DNA of 64,000 bases from an uncultured Desulfobulbaceae bacterium (GCA_947259115.1 CAMYKS010000007.1:36696-100695), one strand, 5' to 3'. Numbered from the stretch's first letter, positions 1-8,488 are shown. Program-made: numbers and translations. The notes: a model not told the origin generated them from the sequence alone.

Positions 1-945
1 CTCAACAACATTTTCCAGCTCAATAGGTTCAACAATCTCTACAATTCCACCACCATCACACATAACTATTGTTGGAATACCTAAAGCTAAAGTTTCTACA
101 GCCACTAACCCAAAGGGTTCTCCACAGGATGGAAAAACACAGACATCCATTTTTGACTGGTAGTTATGCACATCCGCCTTATAGCCTGTGAACTCAACCT
201 GGTCAGCCACCCCCAAGGATTCAGCAAGAGACACATAAGATTGCCGCAGCGGACCATCCCCGACCAATATTAGATGACAATTCTGCCGATATTTCATCCC
301 TGCAAACGCTTTAATAAGCCGGTCTACCCTCTTAAACCCAGCAAACCGACTGGTTGTTCCAATCAAAAACAATCTTTTCTTTTTTGGGGTTGAATCTTCT
401 GGTTTTTTTGCAACCAGCTGATCATATCGATCAAAGTTGATGCCATTGTAGACTACGGATCTTTGAATGGCTGCTATATCAAAGTGTTCCTCTGATACTC
501 TTTGTGTGAAATAGGAGTTGAATGTAATGTAATCGACGTGTTTTTTGAGGAACCTTGACCTCATTCTAAACTTTATCTTATCACGCCATGTATGCTTTCT
601 TCCAAAGCCAAACAGTCCGTGTACTGTATAAACTATTGGTTTTTTCGAACATTGAATCCATTTGGCCATTGTCGGATTATAAACATGGACATGAATGATG
701 TCCGCAGTTTTAAGCACACCTTTGTAATGGTTTGATTTTAACCATCCCGGATCAAACCCGCTTTTTAACTCCGCATCAATAATTGTAATGCCAGAGGAAT
801 CGAAAATGTCTCCCATCTGCCCATGCCTACTGCCAACTAACACACCAACTTCAAGACCTTTTTTAAACTGCTCCTGACAAAGGTCAAGGACCAGGCGCTC
901 AATTCCACCAAACTCCATTGTCCTCATCACATGAATAATTTTCAT
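1..945 (-). CDS. Glycosyltransferase family 4, C-terminus outside window
   Basis: Transfers a sugar from a nucleotide donor during exopolysaccharide or O-antigen assembly, in the cytoplasm. The frame is open for 315 codons from an ATG at 945 to the left edge, so the end of the protein is missing. The N-terminus starts MKIIHVMRTMEFGGIERLVL, typical of the GT-B fold acceptor domain. The donor-site motif EPFGLVAVE, followed by a run of small residues and CDGGGIVEIV, is the classic family 4 E-x7-E signature. The start overlaps the stop of the upstream gene as ATGA, indicating translational coupling with the nucleotidyltransferase gene. The exact sugar cannot be told from sequence. Confidence 0.9.
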   Translation of the reverse strand, partial: MKIIHVMRTMEFGGIERLVLDLCQEQFKKGLEVGVLVGSRHGQMGDIFDSSGITIIDAELKSGFDPGWLKSNHYKGVLKTADIIHVHVYNPTMAKWIQCSKKPIVYTVHGLFGFGRKHTWRDKIKFRMRSRFLKKHVDYITFNSYFTQRVSEEHFDIAAIQRSVVYNGINFDRYDQLVAKKPEDSTPKKKRLFLIGTTSRFAGFKRVDRLIKAFAGMKYRQNCHLILVGDGPLRQSYVSLAESLGVADQVEFTGYKADVHNYQSKMDVCVFPSCGEPFGLVAVETLALGIPTIVMCDGGGIVEIVEPIELENVVE

Positions 946-1901
946 GGTGAAAGAACCAGGCTTGAAGTAAAGGGCATAAAATGTGGAAGGTTGTGCTGAT
1001 TAAATTTCACAGCTTGTTCAGTGTAATCGAATGCCTTTGCAATGACAGGGGGAAGTTTGTTGGTCTGAAATGGAATGCCGATGTTAAATTTATTAATTCT
1101 GTTCTGCAGTGAGATAAATTCACGCGCATAGCTCTTGGGCACCCATGGGAACTTTATACCATGTGACGAAGCATCCAGCCTTTCCGCATAATGGAGCTCG
1201 ATATTTTTTCCAATCAAATATGTTGTACGTTCAGGAAAATATAGTGGAATTTGCTTCAAGTTGTTTTCAATAAACTCGGTCAGTGCATCCCAAAGGCCTG
1301 TAATATTCAGGCTTATTTCTCTCTTGCTTGGCCTTTTGTTAAACCATCTTTCCCGCCAGGCAATAATCTCTTCGACATAAAACATTAACTCCGGCGCTTC
1401 CACTCCAAGGAAATCAATGTCGTACAAAAGAGCCTTTCCTGTCAAAAGCAGATTTCTGACCTTGTATATTCCATACTCTCTACTCACCGCCATGTTTATG
1501 AACATTTTGATTAAAAACTCATACGCCCATTGACGCTGCAAAACATCGCTACCTTCACCATGATTGGCGGCATTCAGATCTTTGCCGTAAATAAGCTTGA
1601 AATTGTGGAAAAAAGTGTACGACTGACTCTGCTTGAATAGTGATATGGAAGTTGCAAAGAGCCTGTGGGTGAACAGATATTTACCAATATCATTTTGTTG
1701 TCTACGTGGATCGTGATGACATGAAATTTCGTCTTCAAATACCACCACCATATCAATATCAGAAATACCTGGAGAGCTCAAACCACCGATTTGATAAACG
1801 CTTATAACCCCCGGCACCTTCGCTAGACATTCGGTCATCATTTGAATGGAGTTTTCGTAGCTTTCCAGTGATACCCACTGAGGTTCATCAATAAATATCA
1901 T
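942..1901 (-). CDS. Nucleotidyltransferase-fold protein A
   Basis: About 319 residues. The stretch GGLSSPGISDIDMVVVFEDE near residue 40 fits the nucleotidyltransferase pattern G-[GS]-S-x(8-10)-D-x-D of the DNA polymerase beta superfamily, with the two aspartates that bind metal. The rest shows no domain I recognise. The first ATG (1901) is preceded by an in-frame GTG, and no good ribosome binding site is visible. The gene overlaps the glycosyltransferase by ATGA. A second protein of the same fold lies immediately upstream, and both sit in an EPS locus, so a role in modifying a polysaccharide or a lipid carrier is possible but unproven. Substrate unknown. Confidence 0.7.
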   Translation of the reverse strand: MIFIDEPQWVSLESYENSIQMMTECLAKVPGVISVYQIGGLSSPGISDIDMVVVFEDEISCHHDPRRQQNDIGKYLFTHRLFATSISLFKQSQSYTFFHNFKLIYGKDLNAANHGEGSDVLQRQWAYEFLIKMFINMAVSREYGIYKVRNLLLTGKALLYDIDFLGVEAPELMFYVEEIIAWRERWFNKRPSKREISLNITGLWDALTEFIENNLKQIPLYFPERTTYLIGKNIELHYAERLDASSHGIKFPWVPKSYAREFISLQNRINKFNIGIPFQTNKLPPVIAKAFDYTEQAVKFNQHNLPHFMPFTSSLVLSP

Positions 1902-2091
1902 CACTGATTCTGATTTGTATTTTTTATTGGTTGTTTGATGACTGTTGACTTAGAAATCATCTTCTATCATGACAAGGTTGCTCAAGTTATGCCGCACATA
2001 GTCATACGTCAAATCCTAAATATCTCATTGTTGGTCCCTGAACGGCCCATTCCTGTAATAAATATATAGTTAATCATCTCTTCCCCTATGG

Positions 2092-3120
2092 TTACTGTAT
2101 TTCAATGGATTTCTCCATCAATCTAATCAGATTCTGTAATGCATATACAACGTCCTCATTAAACTGTTCACGAAATTTCTCCGGGACTGGCTGTCTGCGC
2201 TTCTTCCTCCAGATGTTTCCCAGCAGCCCCGGCCTTTCCGCCAGAAAATGCGGCTCCTTCTCGTTCAGCAATGGCCATTGCTGTCTAATTTTACTTGCAA
2301 CATCCACTGGCAACCACTCTTTCGCAGAAAAATCGACCTTGGCCAAATCAAAACTGTCACGCTTGAAAACACCTCTTCCATCTCGGACCTGAATATAGAG
2401 CGTTGGAATCAGCAGTACTTTGCTTATCATGCTTTTAAATCGGTATAGATTCAGGAAACAAGTGCCGGAAGTAATTTCACGCTTTACACCTTGTGACATT
2501 CTGAGCAATGCCGCTTCACAACGCTTAGTGTTAACCTCTGACACAAGCGCCAATTTTACAGGTTCCGACTCTGTGAGCACGCTAGAGTATCTTAACACCT
2601 CTACTGGCAAGTAATCCTCAGGCCACGAACTTAATGCTTGTTCAGGAAGAACAAACCAGCCGTGATGTTGCAACGGATCCTGCTCATACATAAATCGCCT
2701 TGATTGAAACAAACGGTGTGCTACTCTGGCTAACCGCTTAGAATCTTTCAGAACCTCATCCTTAATGATTACAAGCGCATCAAAATCGGAATAGGGCACA
2801 ACCTCGTTTATCCCTAGACTACCATGCAACATTGCCAAGAGAATGTCGTCCTTGACATACTGATCCAACCATACCTGCATTCGTTGCACGCATGTGTTTC
2901 TTATTTTACAGGGCTGGAGAACAATTGATACATTATCACCCTCCACCTTGCTGGCCATTCTCAACGAAGCGTACTGCTCAACAAGTTGCCTTGCTGTCCT
3001 GTTGGAAGCGAACATTGGCAATAACTCGGCTAGCAAACATTGTTTGCTAGAGCGAAATTCACCGTTGATTAAGGCAATCAACTCTGAATGCATCGCCCTC
3101 CATGATGTTTGATTAGTCAT
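2092..3120 (-). CDS. Nucleotidyltransferase-fold protein B
   Basis: About 342 residues. Residues near 100 read LLAMLHGSLGINEVVPYSDF followed by DALVIIKDE. This fits the nucleotidyltransferase motif HGS-x(9)-D-x-D. It is only distantly like the downstream nucleotidyltransferase A but has the same length class, so the two may be an old duplication or act on the same pathway. As with its neighbour, the ATG is preceded by an in-frame GTG, and the same short string (CATCACTGAT, plus strand) spans both starts. The C-terminal third is rich in Arg/Trp and unassigned. Function beyond the fold is not known. Confidence 0.65.
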   Translation of the reverse strand: MTNQTSWRAMHSELIALINGEFRSSKQCLLAELLPMFASNRTARQLVEQYASLRMASKVEGDNVSIVLQPCKIRNTCVQRMQVWLDQYVKDDILLAMLHGSLGINEVVPYSDFDALVIIKDEVLKDSKRLARVAHRLFQSRRFMYEQDPLQHHGWFVLPEQALSSWPEDYLPVEVLRYSSVLTESEPVKLALVSEVNTKRCEAALLRMSQGVKREITSGTCFLNLYRFKSMISKVLLIPTLYIQVRDGRGVFKRDSFDLAKVDFSAKEWLPVDVASKIRQQWPLLNEKEPHFLAERPGLLGNIWRKKRRQPVPEKFREQFNEDVVYALQNLIRLMEKSIEIQ

Positions 3121-3277
3121 CACTGATGTCTCATAGTTTTATCCACTAAAATGGGGTCAAAAATGAACGTTACAAAGAACAAGATTTAAGGTTTTAAAGC
3201 CAGTCGAAATGTTCATTGCATTACGCTTATCTGGTAGTATATCAGAAGACAGAAAAAAATGGTTTAAAGTATACGGT

Positions 3278-3613
3278 TTAAGGTGCACGGTTTGCCTCTT
3301 GGGACAGTTCCTGAATTTCTTGCTTTAATTGCTCATATTCGATTATTTTTCGCCGCAGAAATGATGCTGTAATTTTTGTTTTTTCATCAATTCCCCTGGG
3401 AGTCAACAGATACATATAGCCTGCTTTATTGTCTGAAGACTTGAAGCGTTCAATTTTTACAACCCCTTTTTTTACCAGTTCTTTCAGGCAGTAGTTGAAT
3501 TTTCCAAGACTGAGGCCCATTTCCTTGGCCATTTGACGCTGTGTCAAATTAGGATCCTTATCTAGTAGTCTAAGAATCTTGTACTTAATTTCTTGTTCAA
3601 TATAATTGTTCAT
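3278..3613 (-). CDS. EPS-associated MarR-family transcriptional regulator
   Basis: A 111-residue winged-helix DNA-binding protein. The segment LTQRQMAKEMGLSLGKFNYC and the following LKELVKKGVVKIERF match the helix-turn-helix and wing seen in the small MarR family found beside exopolysaccharide loci. The C-terminal part is a coiled coil (FLRRKIIEYEQLKQEIQELS). I chose the ATG at 3613 because the family begins around MNNYIEQEIKYKILRLL; an upstream ATG at 3655 would add 14 atypical residues. A short inverted repeat (GTTCA/TGAAC, 3609-3623) overlaps the start codon and could be an autoregulatory site. Together with the EPS genes downstream it probably sets EPS expression. Confidence 0.85.
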   Translation of the reverse strand: MNNYIEQEIKYKILRLLDKDPNLTQRQMAKEMGLSLGKFNYCLKELVKKGVVKIERFKSSDNKAGYMYLLTPRGIDEKTKITASFLRRKIIEYEQLKQEIQELSQEANRAP

Positions 3614-3623
3614 ATTGTGAACA
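3609..3623. promoter_or_regulatory. Possible autoregulatory palindrome over MarR start
   Basis: GTTCA-TATTG-TGAAC, 5-bp arms with a 5-nt spacer, covering the start codon of the MarR-type regulator. The position fits negative autoregulation, but the repeat is short enough to be chance. Confidence 0.3.
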
Positions 3624-3760
3624 TTTAAATATATCAAACAATTAAACACAATCATTAATATTTAAAAATCCGCTGGACACTACAAGAAAACTCTATCAGC
3701 AAAGGATATTTAGAAAATGCAGAGGTTGGATTTAAAAATCAAAAATGTAATAAAATAAAA

Positions 3761-3812
3761 AACCTCTTAAACAGGTATTAAATATTACCCGAAAAAGAGG
3801 TTTTATTTTTGC
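3761..3812 (-). terminator. Intrinsic terminator downstream of tandem pilins
   Basis: AAAACCTCTT and AAGAGGTTTT form a 10-bp stem with a second small hairpin (GGGTA/TACC) in the loop, followed by a T-rich run in the minus direction. It lies just after the pilin stop at 3829 and also has T-richness on the other side, so it may work in both directions. Confidence 0.75.
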
Positions 3813-3828
3813 AATATTTAAGAAAATT

Positions 3829-4503
3829 CTACTGCCTAACTTTCGTAAAGAAAACACCTTCTCTCACACCCGCTAAAGAATTAGCTCCCATTCCGGCATG
3901 AAAATTTGCTATTTGAGGATTCTGTGAAAATATTGTGCTATCTGTACCCTGAAATATAAAAGAATAGTATTCAAACGATCCACCAGTAGAACTATCTAAA
4001 GCATAAGCACATGCAATTGCCCCAGGTACTATTTCAGTAGCTGGTTCGTTAGGAGGCAAAAAGACACTGGCTCCATTAAATGGATTGCGGAGAATCTTCG
4101 CAGGATCAATAATTTCTTCCACCGAATTTTCTGGTATTACACTTGGAAAGTTATTCATAAACCTTCTAAGAATTCTTGTAGGAGCCCCTGTTTTATTCCA
4201 ATTGCTATCCGATGTGTCAGCTATCCAAGCAGCAGAATCATTCCCAGGAACAGATCCATCCCAATCCCTTAATGAACTTAAATAATCTCTTCTAGTTGCA
4301 GATGAATCTTCATCCTGTGCAAGAATCTGCTGTTCAATCCAATCGTTGCCATAGGCTGCTAATTCTGCACAGTTCTGACGTACAATATTGTATTTTGCAT
4401 CAGTTGTTGCACGAAGGCCTCTTGGCAGGATCACGGCCAGCATAAATCCGATGATCATGACAACCAGGAGCAATTCGATGAGAGTGAAACCTTTTTTATT
4501 CAT
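3829..4503 (-). CDS. Type IV prepilin paralogue 1 (MSHA-like region)
   Basis: Secreted pilin subunit. The class III leader is MNKKG, followed by FTLIELLLVVMIIGFMLAV, with Glu at mature position 5 and a hydrophobic alpha helix of about 20 residues. I chose the ATG at 4503; an upstream start would add a long leader not seen in the paralogues. The mature protein shares its first 60 residues and its last 35 (ending REGVFFTKVRQ) with the two pilins upstream, while the middle differs strongly. Cysteines at RQNCAEL and IACAY may form the pilin disulfide. It is the last gene of the tandem, before a terminator. Major or minor pilin status cannot be decided. Confidence 0.88.
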   Translation of the reverse strand: MNKKGFTLIELLLVVMIIGFMLAVILPRGLRATTDAKYNIVRQNCAELAAYGNDWIEQQILAQDEDSSATRRDYLSSLRDWDGSVPGNDSAAWIADTSDSNWNKTGAPTRILRRFMNNFPSVIPENSVEEIIDPAKILRNPFNGASVFLPPNEPATEIVPGAIACAYALDSSTGGSFEYYSFIFQGTDSTIFSQNPQIANFHAGMGANSLAGVREGVFFTKVRQ

Positions 4504-4592
4504 AATTTTCACCGAGTGAAAATAAACGCAAGGCACAGGGCACAAGGCGCATGGTTAAAAATTAACATAAAACTTAACATTTAAAATTTATC

Positions 4593-5297
4593 CTACTGTC
4601 TGACTTTTGTAAAAAAAACACCCTGTCGTACACCGGCAAGGTTTCCTCTTCGGGTTCCCATGCCAGCGTGGAAACCATTGTCTCTCATGGCAGGTATTCC
4701 GGGGTTTGGACCAAACTCAGTGCTGTCAGTACCCTGGAAAACAAAAGAATAGTAGTTAAAGGTTCCGCCGGTGGAACTGTCAGTAGCCACAGCGCTTGCA
4801 ATTGCTCCTGGAACAATCTCGGTTGCCGGGAAGTTTGGCGGCAGAAAAATGCTCGCACCGTTAAACGGATTTCTTGGAATCTTGGCCGGCTCAATAATAT
4901 CCTCAACCGAGTTGTCCGGGAACTGACCGATACCGGGCACTACACCGTTCATGCTGCGACCTGCAATTCGAAACAGCAGCGGAGCTGAAGATGTATTCCA
5001 GTTATTACGACCGGCACCTGCTACCCATGCCGAGTTATTCGGCCCACCAACTACACGCACTAAAGAAAAAAGGTAATTAGCCCTGGTGGCGGTTGAGGTT
5101 TCATCCTGGGCCAGGATCTGCTGCTCAATCCAGTCGTTGCCGTAGGCGGCCAGCTCAGCACAGTTCTGACGCACCAGGTTGTACTTGGTATCGGTGGTGG
5201 CTCGCAAACCGCGAGGCAAAATCACGGCCAGCATGAAGCCGATGATCATAACCACCAGGAGAAGTTCGATGAGTGTGAAGCCTTTTTTATTTTTCAT
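4593..5297 (-). CDS. Type IV prepilin paralogue 2
   Basis: Second of three tandem pilins. Leader MKNKKG, cleavage before FTLIELLLVVMIIGF, Glu5 present. The C-terminus keeps the family blocks NPFNGASIFLPPN, EIVPGAIA, STGGTFNYYSFVFQGTDS and GVFFTKVRQ. The central 60 residues (rich in Asn, Gly, Arg) differ from both neighbours. The gap to the next pilin contains a low-complexity spacer. Pilins of this kind are processed by PilD at the inner membrane and polymerised by the MshE/MshG machinery encoded further upstream on the same strand. Confidence 0.88.
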   Translation of the reverse strand: MKNKKGFTLIELLLVVMIIGFMLAVILPRGLRATTDTKYNLVRQNCAELAAYGNDWIEQQILAQDETSTATRANYLFSLVRVVGGPNNSAWVAGAGRNNWNTSSAPLLFRIAGRSMNGVVPGIGQFPDNSVEDIIEPAKIPRNPFNGASIFLPPNFPATEIVPGAIASAVATDSSTGGTFNYYSFVFQGTDSTEFGPNPGIPAMRDNGFHAGMGTRRGNLAGVRQGVFFTKVRQ

Positions 5298-5314
5298 TTA
5301 AAAGCTATTTTTTT

Positions 5315-5436
5315 GTTTAACCGAGGATAAATACAGATAAAAACGGACAAAGAACCTATCCACTGATCGACCTGATCAGTGGATAACTTGCACTTCCCTT
5401 CCAGGTTGTTACACCTGAAAGGGAAGAGAGTTTAGT
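5315..5436 (+). repeat. Dispersed four-hairpin element, copy 1 (shortened)
   Basis: Begins with TTTAACCGAGGATAAATAC and the ACGGACAAAG block of the left terminal repeat, then hairpin 1 (TCCACTGATC / GATCAGTGGA), then a second hairpin (CTTCCCTT / AAGGGAAG). The two middle hairpins and the right terminal repeat are missing. It lies between pilins 2 and 3. Confidence 0.7.
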
Positions 5437-5441
5437 TATTC

Positions 5442-6122
5442 TTATTGGCGAACCTTGGTGAAGAAAACACCTTCACGGGCACCTGGCAGGCTGCCGCCGG
5501 CATCCATACCTGCATGGTAATCTGCAGTTTCAGGTGCAAATGGTCCGACACCTGTGTCAAGACTGTCAGTACCCTGAAAAATAAAGGCATAGTAATCAAA
5601 CGATCCACCAGTACTGTCATCACCAGCAACAGTACATGCCAGGGCTCCAGGAATTACACTTGTTGCTGTTTCAGGATCGTTGGGACCTGACAAAAAGATG
5701 GAACCGCCGTTAAAAGGATTACGCGGAATCTTGGCAGGCTCAATAATTTCCTCGACGGAATTTTCGGGATCTGAGTCTGCAACATTATTCATATTGCGAC
5801 CTGTCACAGCGACAAGACCGGTTTGAGCATTCCAATTGTTAGCATCAATAGTTGCAACCCACTGAGCAGTATCAGCCCCATTAACGAGCGTATCAAGATA
5901 GTCGGCCCTTGTTGCTACAGAGTCTTCATCCTGGGCCAGGATCTGCTGCTCGATCCAGTCATTGGCAAATGCTGCCAGCTCGGCACCGTTCTGGCGCACC
6001 AGGTTGTACTTGGCATCGGTGGTGGCGCGCAGGCCCCTCGGCAGGATTACGGCCAGCATGAAGCCGATAATCATAACAACCAGAAGCAGCTCGATCAGGG
6101 TAAAACCTTTTTCATTCCTCAT
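5442..6122 (-). CDS. Type IV prepilin paralogue 3
   Basis: First of the three tandem pilins in transcription order. Start ATG at 6122 with a strong ribosome binding site (GGAGG) 7 nt upstream; an upstream in-frame ATG at 6155 is less likely. Leader MRNEKG, then FTLIELLLVVMIIGFMLAV with Glu5. The early cysteine of the other two is Gly here (RQNGAEL). The C-terminal blocks NPFNGGSIFL, FIFQGTDS, YHAGMDAGG and EGVFFTKVRQ are conserved. Acidic and probably surface-exposed in the variable middle. Upstream lies a 740-bp gap with the hairpin element, so this may be the promoter-proximal pilin. Confidence 0.88.
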   Translation of the reverse strand: MRNEKGFTLIELLLVVMIIGFMLAVILPRGLRATTDAKYNLVRQNGAELAAFANDWIEQQILAQDEDSVATRADYLDTLVNGADTAQWVATIDANNWNAQTGLVAVTGRNMNNVADSDPENSVEEIIEPAKIPRNPFNGGSIFLSGPNDPETATSVIPGALACTVAGDDSTGGSFDYYAFIFQGTDSLDTGVGPFAPETADYHAGMDAGGSLPGAREGVFFTKVRQ

Positions 6123-6529
6123 TTCTTTTCCTCCAGAATTTGAGTTTTGTGTCAATCTTCATCAGTTTCGCAAGATGACAATTTTGCATAAATGATTCCT
6201 AACAGGCCCGTTGTTTTTGGTAATTCTTGTTTCTTTTTAATGAGTTTTGTCGGTTGACTTTGTTTGTGCATACGTGGAAATAAATATATAGGCCGAATTT
6301 CAGGCTCCAGCCCTTTCATGCAAGAAGCATTCCTGAGAAGGATTCAGCTGTTAAAAAATTTCAGGGTGAGGCGTTAATACTTGCATTTCTGCTATTATTT
6401 TTTAAAAAAGTTGATTTTTTCAAGAAAGGGAAAAGGAATATCTGGGGGGAAATGTCTGAATTTTGTCGTGCCAGGAAGGAATGTTGACGTTTTTTGTCAC
6501 TATTTTAGTAACCAAAAATTTTATTATTA

Positions 6530-6773
6530 TTAACCGCAGACAACTACGGACAAAAGATGGACAAAAACAGTTCGTTGTGAGACCTGCACAACGAACTAGT
6601 GTCTGCCTCAGGCGGTTATGTTTGTGGCTTGGATAGTGGCACAGGTATAGAAAACTAACTTTGTGCATGTTGATCAACTCTGCATATTACTATCGCGACA
6701 GCGATGAACTCTATATCATCTGCTAGGTCAGCAGATCATATGTCTGTAGTTGTCCGCCTTTGTCTGCGGTCAA
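6530..6773 (+). repeat. Dispersed four-hairpin element, copy 2
   Basis: Full-length. Left end TTAACCGCAGACAACTACGG, hairpin 1 GTTCGTTGTG / CACAACGAAC, GC mini-hairpin region GCCTCAGGCGG, hairpin 3 ATCGC-GACA-GCGAT, hairpin 4 CTGCT / AGCAG, right end CGCCTTTGTCTGCGGTCAA. With the half copy next to it, this fills most of the 743-bp gap before the toxin gene. The remainder (6123-6529) is AT-rich and shows nothing else recognisable. Confidence 0.85.
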
Positions 6774-6793
6774 TTTTGTTTTTTTGTTTTTTT

Positions 6794-6840
6794 AGTAACC
6801 GCAGACAACTACGGATAAAAGATGGACACGGACAGACAAA
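6794..6840 (+). repeat. Dispersed four-hairpin element, left-end fragment
   Basis: Only the left terminal repeat is present (AGTAACCGCAGACAACTACG, then GATAAAAGATGGACA). It sits directly next to the right end of copy 2, as if two copies had been joined or one broken by deletion. Confidence 0.65.
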
Positions 6841-6866
6841 ATTACCAGGACACTAAAACACCTTAA

Positions 6867-7178
6867 CTATTTCTCATTTCTTGCCTCAAGCAGGTATTTG
6901 CGCAACTGTCTCTCACCACGCATCACATGGAGTATATAAACTTTGTCTTTCTCTATACGATAGAAAATCCGACAGGGCCCGATAATTATTTCCCGATATG
7001 GCATGTGCTGCAATTCCGGGGGCTGACGACCGGATTCAGGAAATGACGCAAGGAGATCAACACGTTCAAAGACTTTTTTAACCAGCCTCTGAGCTGCACT
7101 GACATCATCGAGTGCAATATAATCGGCAATTGCGTCAAGATCCAGCAGGGCGGGCTCAGTCCAGATCAATCGAGCCAT
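6867..7178 (-). CDS. RelE/ParE-family toxin
   Basis: A 103-residue toxin of a type II toxin-antitoxin pair, either an mRNA-cleaving ribosome-associated RNase (RelE type) or a gyrase inhibitor (ParE type). The order ALLDLDAIADYI, RLVKKVFERVDLLASFPESG, RIFYRIEKDKVYILHVMRGE is the family's helix-helix-beta pattern. The sequence alone does not separate the two activities. Its start overlaps the antitoxin stop by 13 nt, so the antitoxin is translated first. The pair is bracketed by copies of the dispersed hairpin element. Confidence 0.85.
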   Translation of the reverse strand: MARLIWTEPALLDLDAIADYIALDDVSAAQRLVKKVFERVDLLASFPESGRQPPELQHMPYREIIIGPCRIFYRIEKDKVYILHVMRGERQLRKYLLEARNEK

Positions 7179-7423
7179 TTTTTCATCTTGCTTTTAGCCT
7201 GTTTTTGCGTATAGGTGCGCTTCTCCAGAAGAGCCCTTTCGCCCCTGGCAATGCCTTCCAGTATACACATGCGCTTCTGCATCTGTTCAAAAGATTCTGC
7301 ATCAACGAGATACGCTGAAGGTTTACCATGCTCTGTAATCAGGATCGGCTCCTTGGACTCATGCAATTCTGCCAGTATCTTTGTTGCCTGTCTCTTCAAT
7401 GTGGTCACAATTTCTACTTTCAT
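7166..7423 (-). CDS. Phd/YefM-family antitoxin
   Basis: An 85-residue antitoxin. The N-terminus KVEIVTTLKRQATKILAELH with ILITEHGKPSAYLVDAESFE is the Phd/YefM DNA-binding fold; the C-terminal part is basic and helical and should wrap the toxin. It neutralises the downstream toxin and probably represses the operon through the perfect palindrome immediately upstream of its ATG. Encoded between two copies of the hairpin element. Confidence 0.87.
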   Translation of the reverse strand: MKVEIVTTLKRQATKILAELHESKEPILITEHGKPSAYLVDAESFEQMQKRMCILEGIARGERALLEKRTYTQKQAKSKMKKWLD

Positions 7424-7438
7424 AATAGTGACACTATT
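7424..7438. promoter_or_regulatory. Operator-like palindrome of the Phd/RelE pair
   Basis: AATAGTG-A-CACTATT, a perfect 7-bp inverted repeat directly adjoining the antitoxin start codon. The position is that of an autoregulatory operator for a Phd-type repressor. Confidence 0.6.
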
Positions 7439-7604
7439 GTATCACTTTCTTTTTTGCAAGCCTTTACTCTATCGGGAAAAGTCTTCATTTTTTTTAGGCT
7501 GAAGGCAAAACGGTTTCTCTGTGTGCTGGTGATCATCGACCATACCACATGGCGATAAAAATATTGCCACCAGTTTGTTGCCAGTATTTTGGGAGGATTT
7601 TTTT

Positions 7605-7660
7605 ATTAACCGCAGACCAAGACAGATCCTTTATTATGCCTGAGGGGCATAAAAGATGGA
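7605..7660 (+). repeat. Dispersed four-hairpin element, left-end fragment with short insert
   Basis: TTATTAACCGCAGACCAAGA is followed by TATGCCTGAGGGGCATAAAA (a small palindrome) and GATGGACA, and it then runs into the next full copy. The flank upstream (ttttgggaggattttttta) closely matches the flank upstream of the copy at 9240. Confidence 0.6.
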
Positions 7661-7670
7661 CATTTTTTTA

Positions 7671-7906
7671 TTAACCGCAGATTTACGCAGATGGACGCGG
7701 ATAAAAGACAGTTCGTTGTGCCACCTACACAACGAACCAGTGTCAGCCTCCGGCGGTTAGGTTTATGGCGGGATTAATTTTTCCGATTAACGGGCCAGGA
7801 CGATGGTTGCTAATGACCCCAGCTATATCGCGCAGCGATGGCACTATATCCTCTGCTAGGTCAGCAGATGATATGTCTGTATTTGTCCGCCTTTGTCTGC
7901 GGTTAT
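7671..7906 (+). repeat. Dispersed four-hairpin element, copy 4
   Basis: Left end TTAACCGCAGATTTACGCAG, hairpin 1 GTTCGTTGTG / CACAACGAAC, mini-hairpin CCTCCGGCGG, hairpin 3 ATCGC-GCA-GCGAT, hairpin 4 TCTGCT / AGCAGA, right end CGCCTTTGTCTGCGGTTA. The right end lies 4 nt from the stop codon of the BrnA-type antitoxin gene. Confidence 0.85.
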
Positions 7907-7910
7907 ACTA

Positions 7911-8180
7911 TCAATGCACCCCGAGTTCTTTTTCGATGCGTTCCGCCAGGAAAATTTTCAAAAGAGATTGATACGGTACATCTTTTTTATTAGCCAGAAG
8001 CTTCAACTCTTCCAGCATTGATTCAGGGAGGCGAAGTGAGATCTTCTTCACGGAAGGCTTGAGATTTGACAATGTTGCACGTTCTGCCTTTTTCCAATCA
8101 ATATATTCCGTTGCATCATGGGTTGCCCAGAATTCTCGTTCTTCATCTTCATTCTTGAATTCAGGTATTTTTTTGCGCAT
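7911..8180 (-). CDS. BrnA-like CopG-family antitoxin
   Basis: An 89-residue ribbon-helix-helix protein. The stretch FWATHDATEYIDWKKAERA is a hallmark of the antitoxins paired with BrnT. VKKISLRLPESMLEELKLLA is the ribbon-helix-helix DNA-binding segment. The start overlaps the end of the toxin gene by 20 nt, so in this pair the toxin gene comes first. Expected to bind BrnT and repress its own promoter. The stop lies 4 nt from a hairpin element. Confidence 0.87.
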   Translation of the reverse strand: MRKKIPEFKNEDEEREFWATHDATEYIDWKKAERATLSNLKPSVKKISLRLPESMLEELKLLANKKDVPYQSLLKIFLAERIEKELGVH

Positions 8181-8469
8181 CGTTATATACCCTCCTTTCT
8201 TTCCGGCTCATATCCCTTGCCGAAATGACGCGAATTAATTTTTTTCGCACAGTAAATGCAATAAATAAGGTTCTTTTCAGGTCTGTCCGGCCAAGGGCAT
8301 AATATCTTTCTTCGTTTTCTGAATGTTCAAGGTCACCCTGAACCACCAGTGGTTGATTAAAGAAAATTTGCTCACACTCGGATGGTGTTACTTTGTGTTT
8401 GAGCCAGTTTTTGGTGGTATTGGCATCATTCCAATCAAAACCTGTACACTCATACAAAAGTTTTTTCAT
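8161..8469 (-). CDS. BrnT-family toxin
   Basis: RelE-fold ribonuclease toxin of the BrnT family (about 102 residues). Family blocks visible: YECTGFDWNDANTTKNWLKH, EQIFFNQPLVV, SENEERYYALGRT, LFIAFTVRKKLIRVISARDM. The C-terminal RKERRVY fits the family. I prefer the ATG at 8469, which has GGATGAG upstream; another ATG lies four codons earlier at 8481. The promoter region contains a 7-bp-arm palindrome suited to autoregulation by the RHH antitoxin. Flanked on both sides by hairpin elements. Confidence 0.87.
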   Translation of the reverse strand: MKKLLYECTGFDWNDANTTKNWLKHKVTPSECEQIFFNQPLVVQGDLEHSENEERYYALGRTDLKRTLFIAFTVRKKLIRVISARDMSRKERRVYNDAQKNT

Positions 8470-8488
8470 TAACTCATCCATTTAATTA

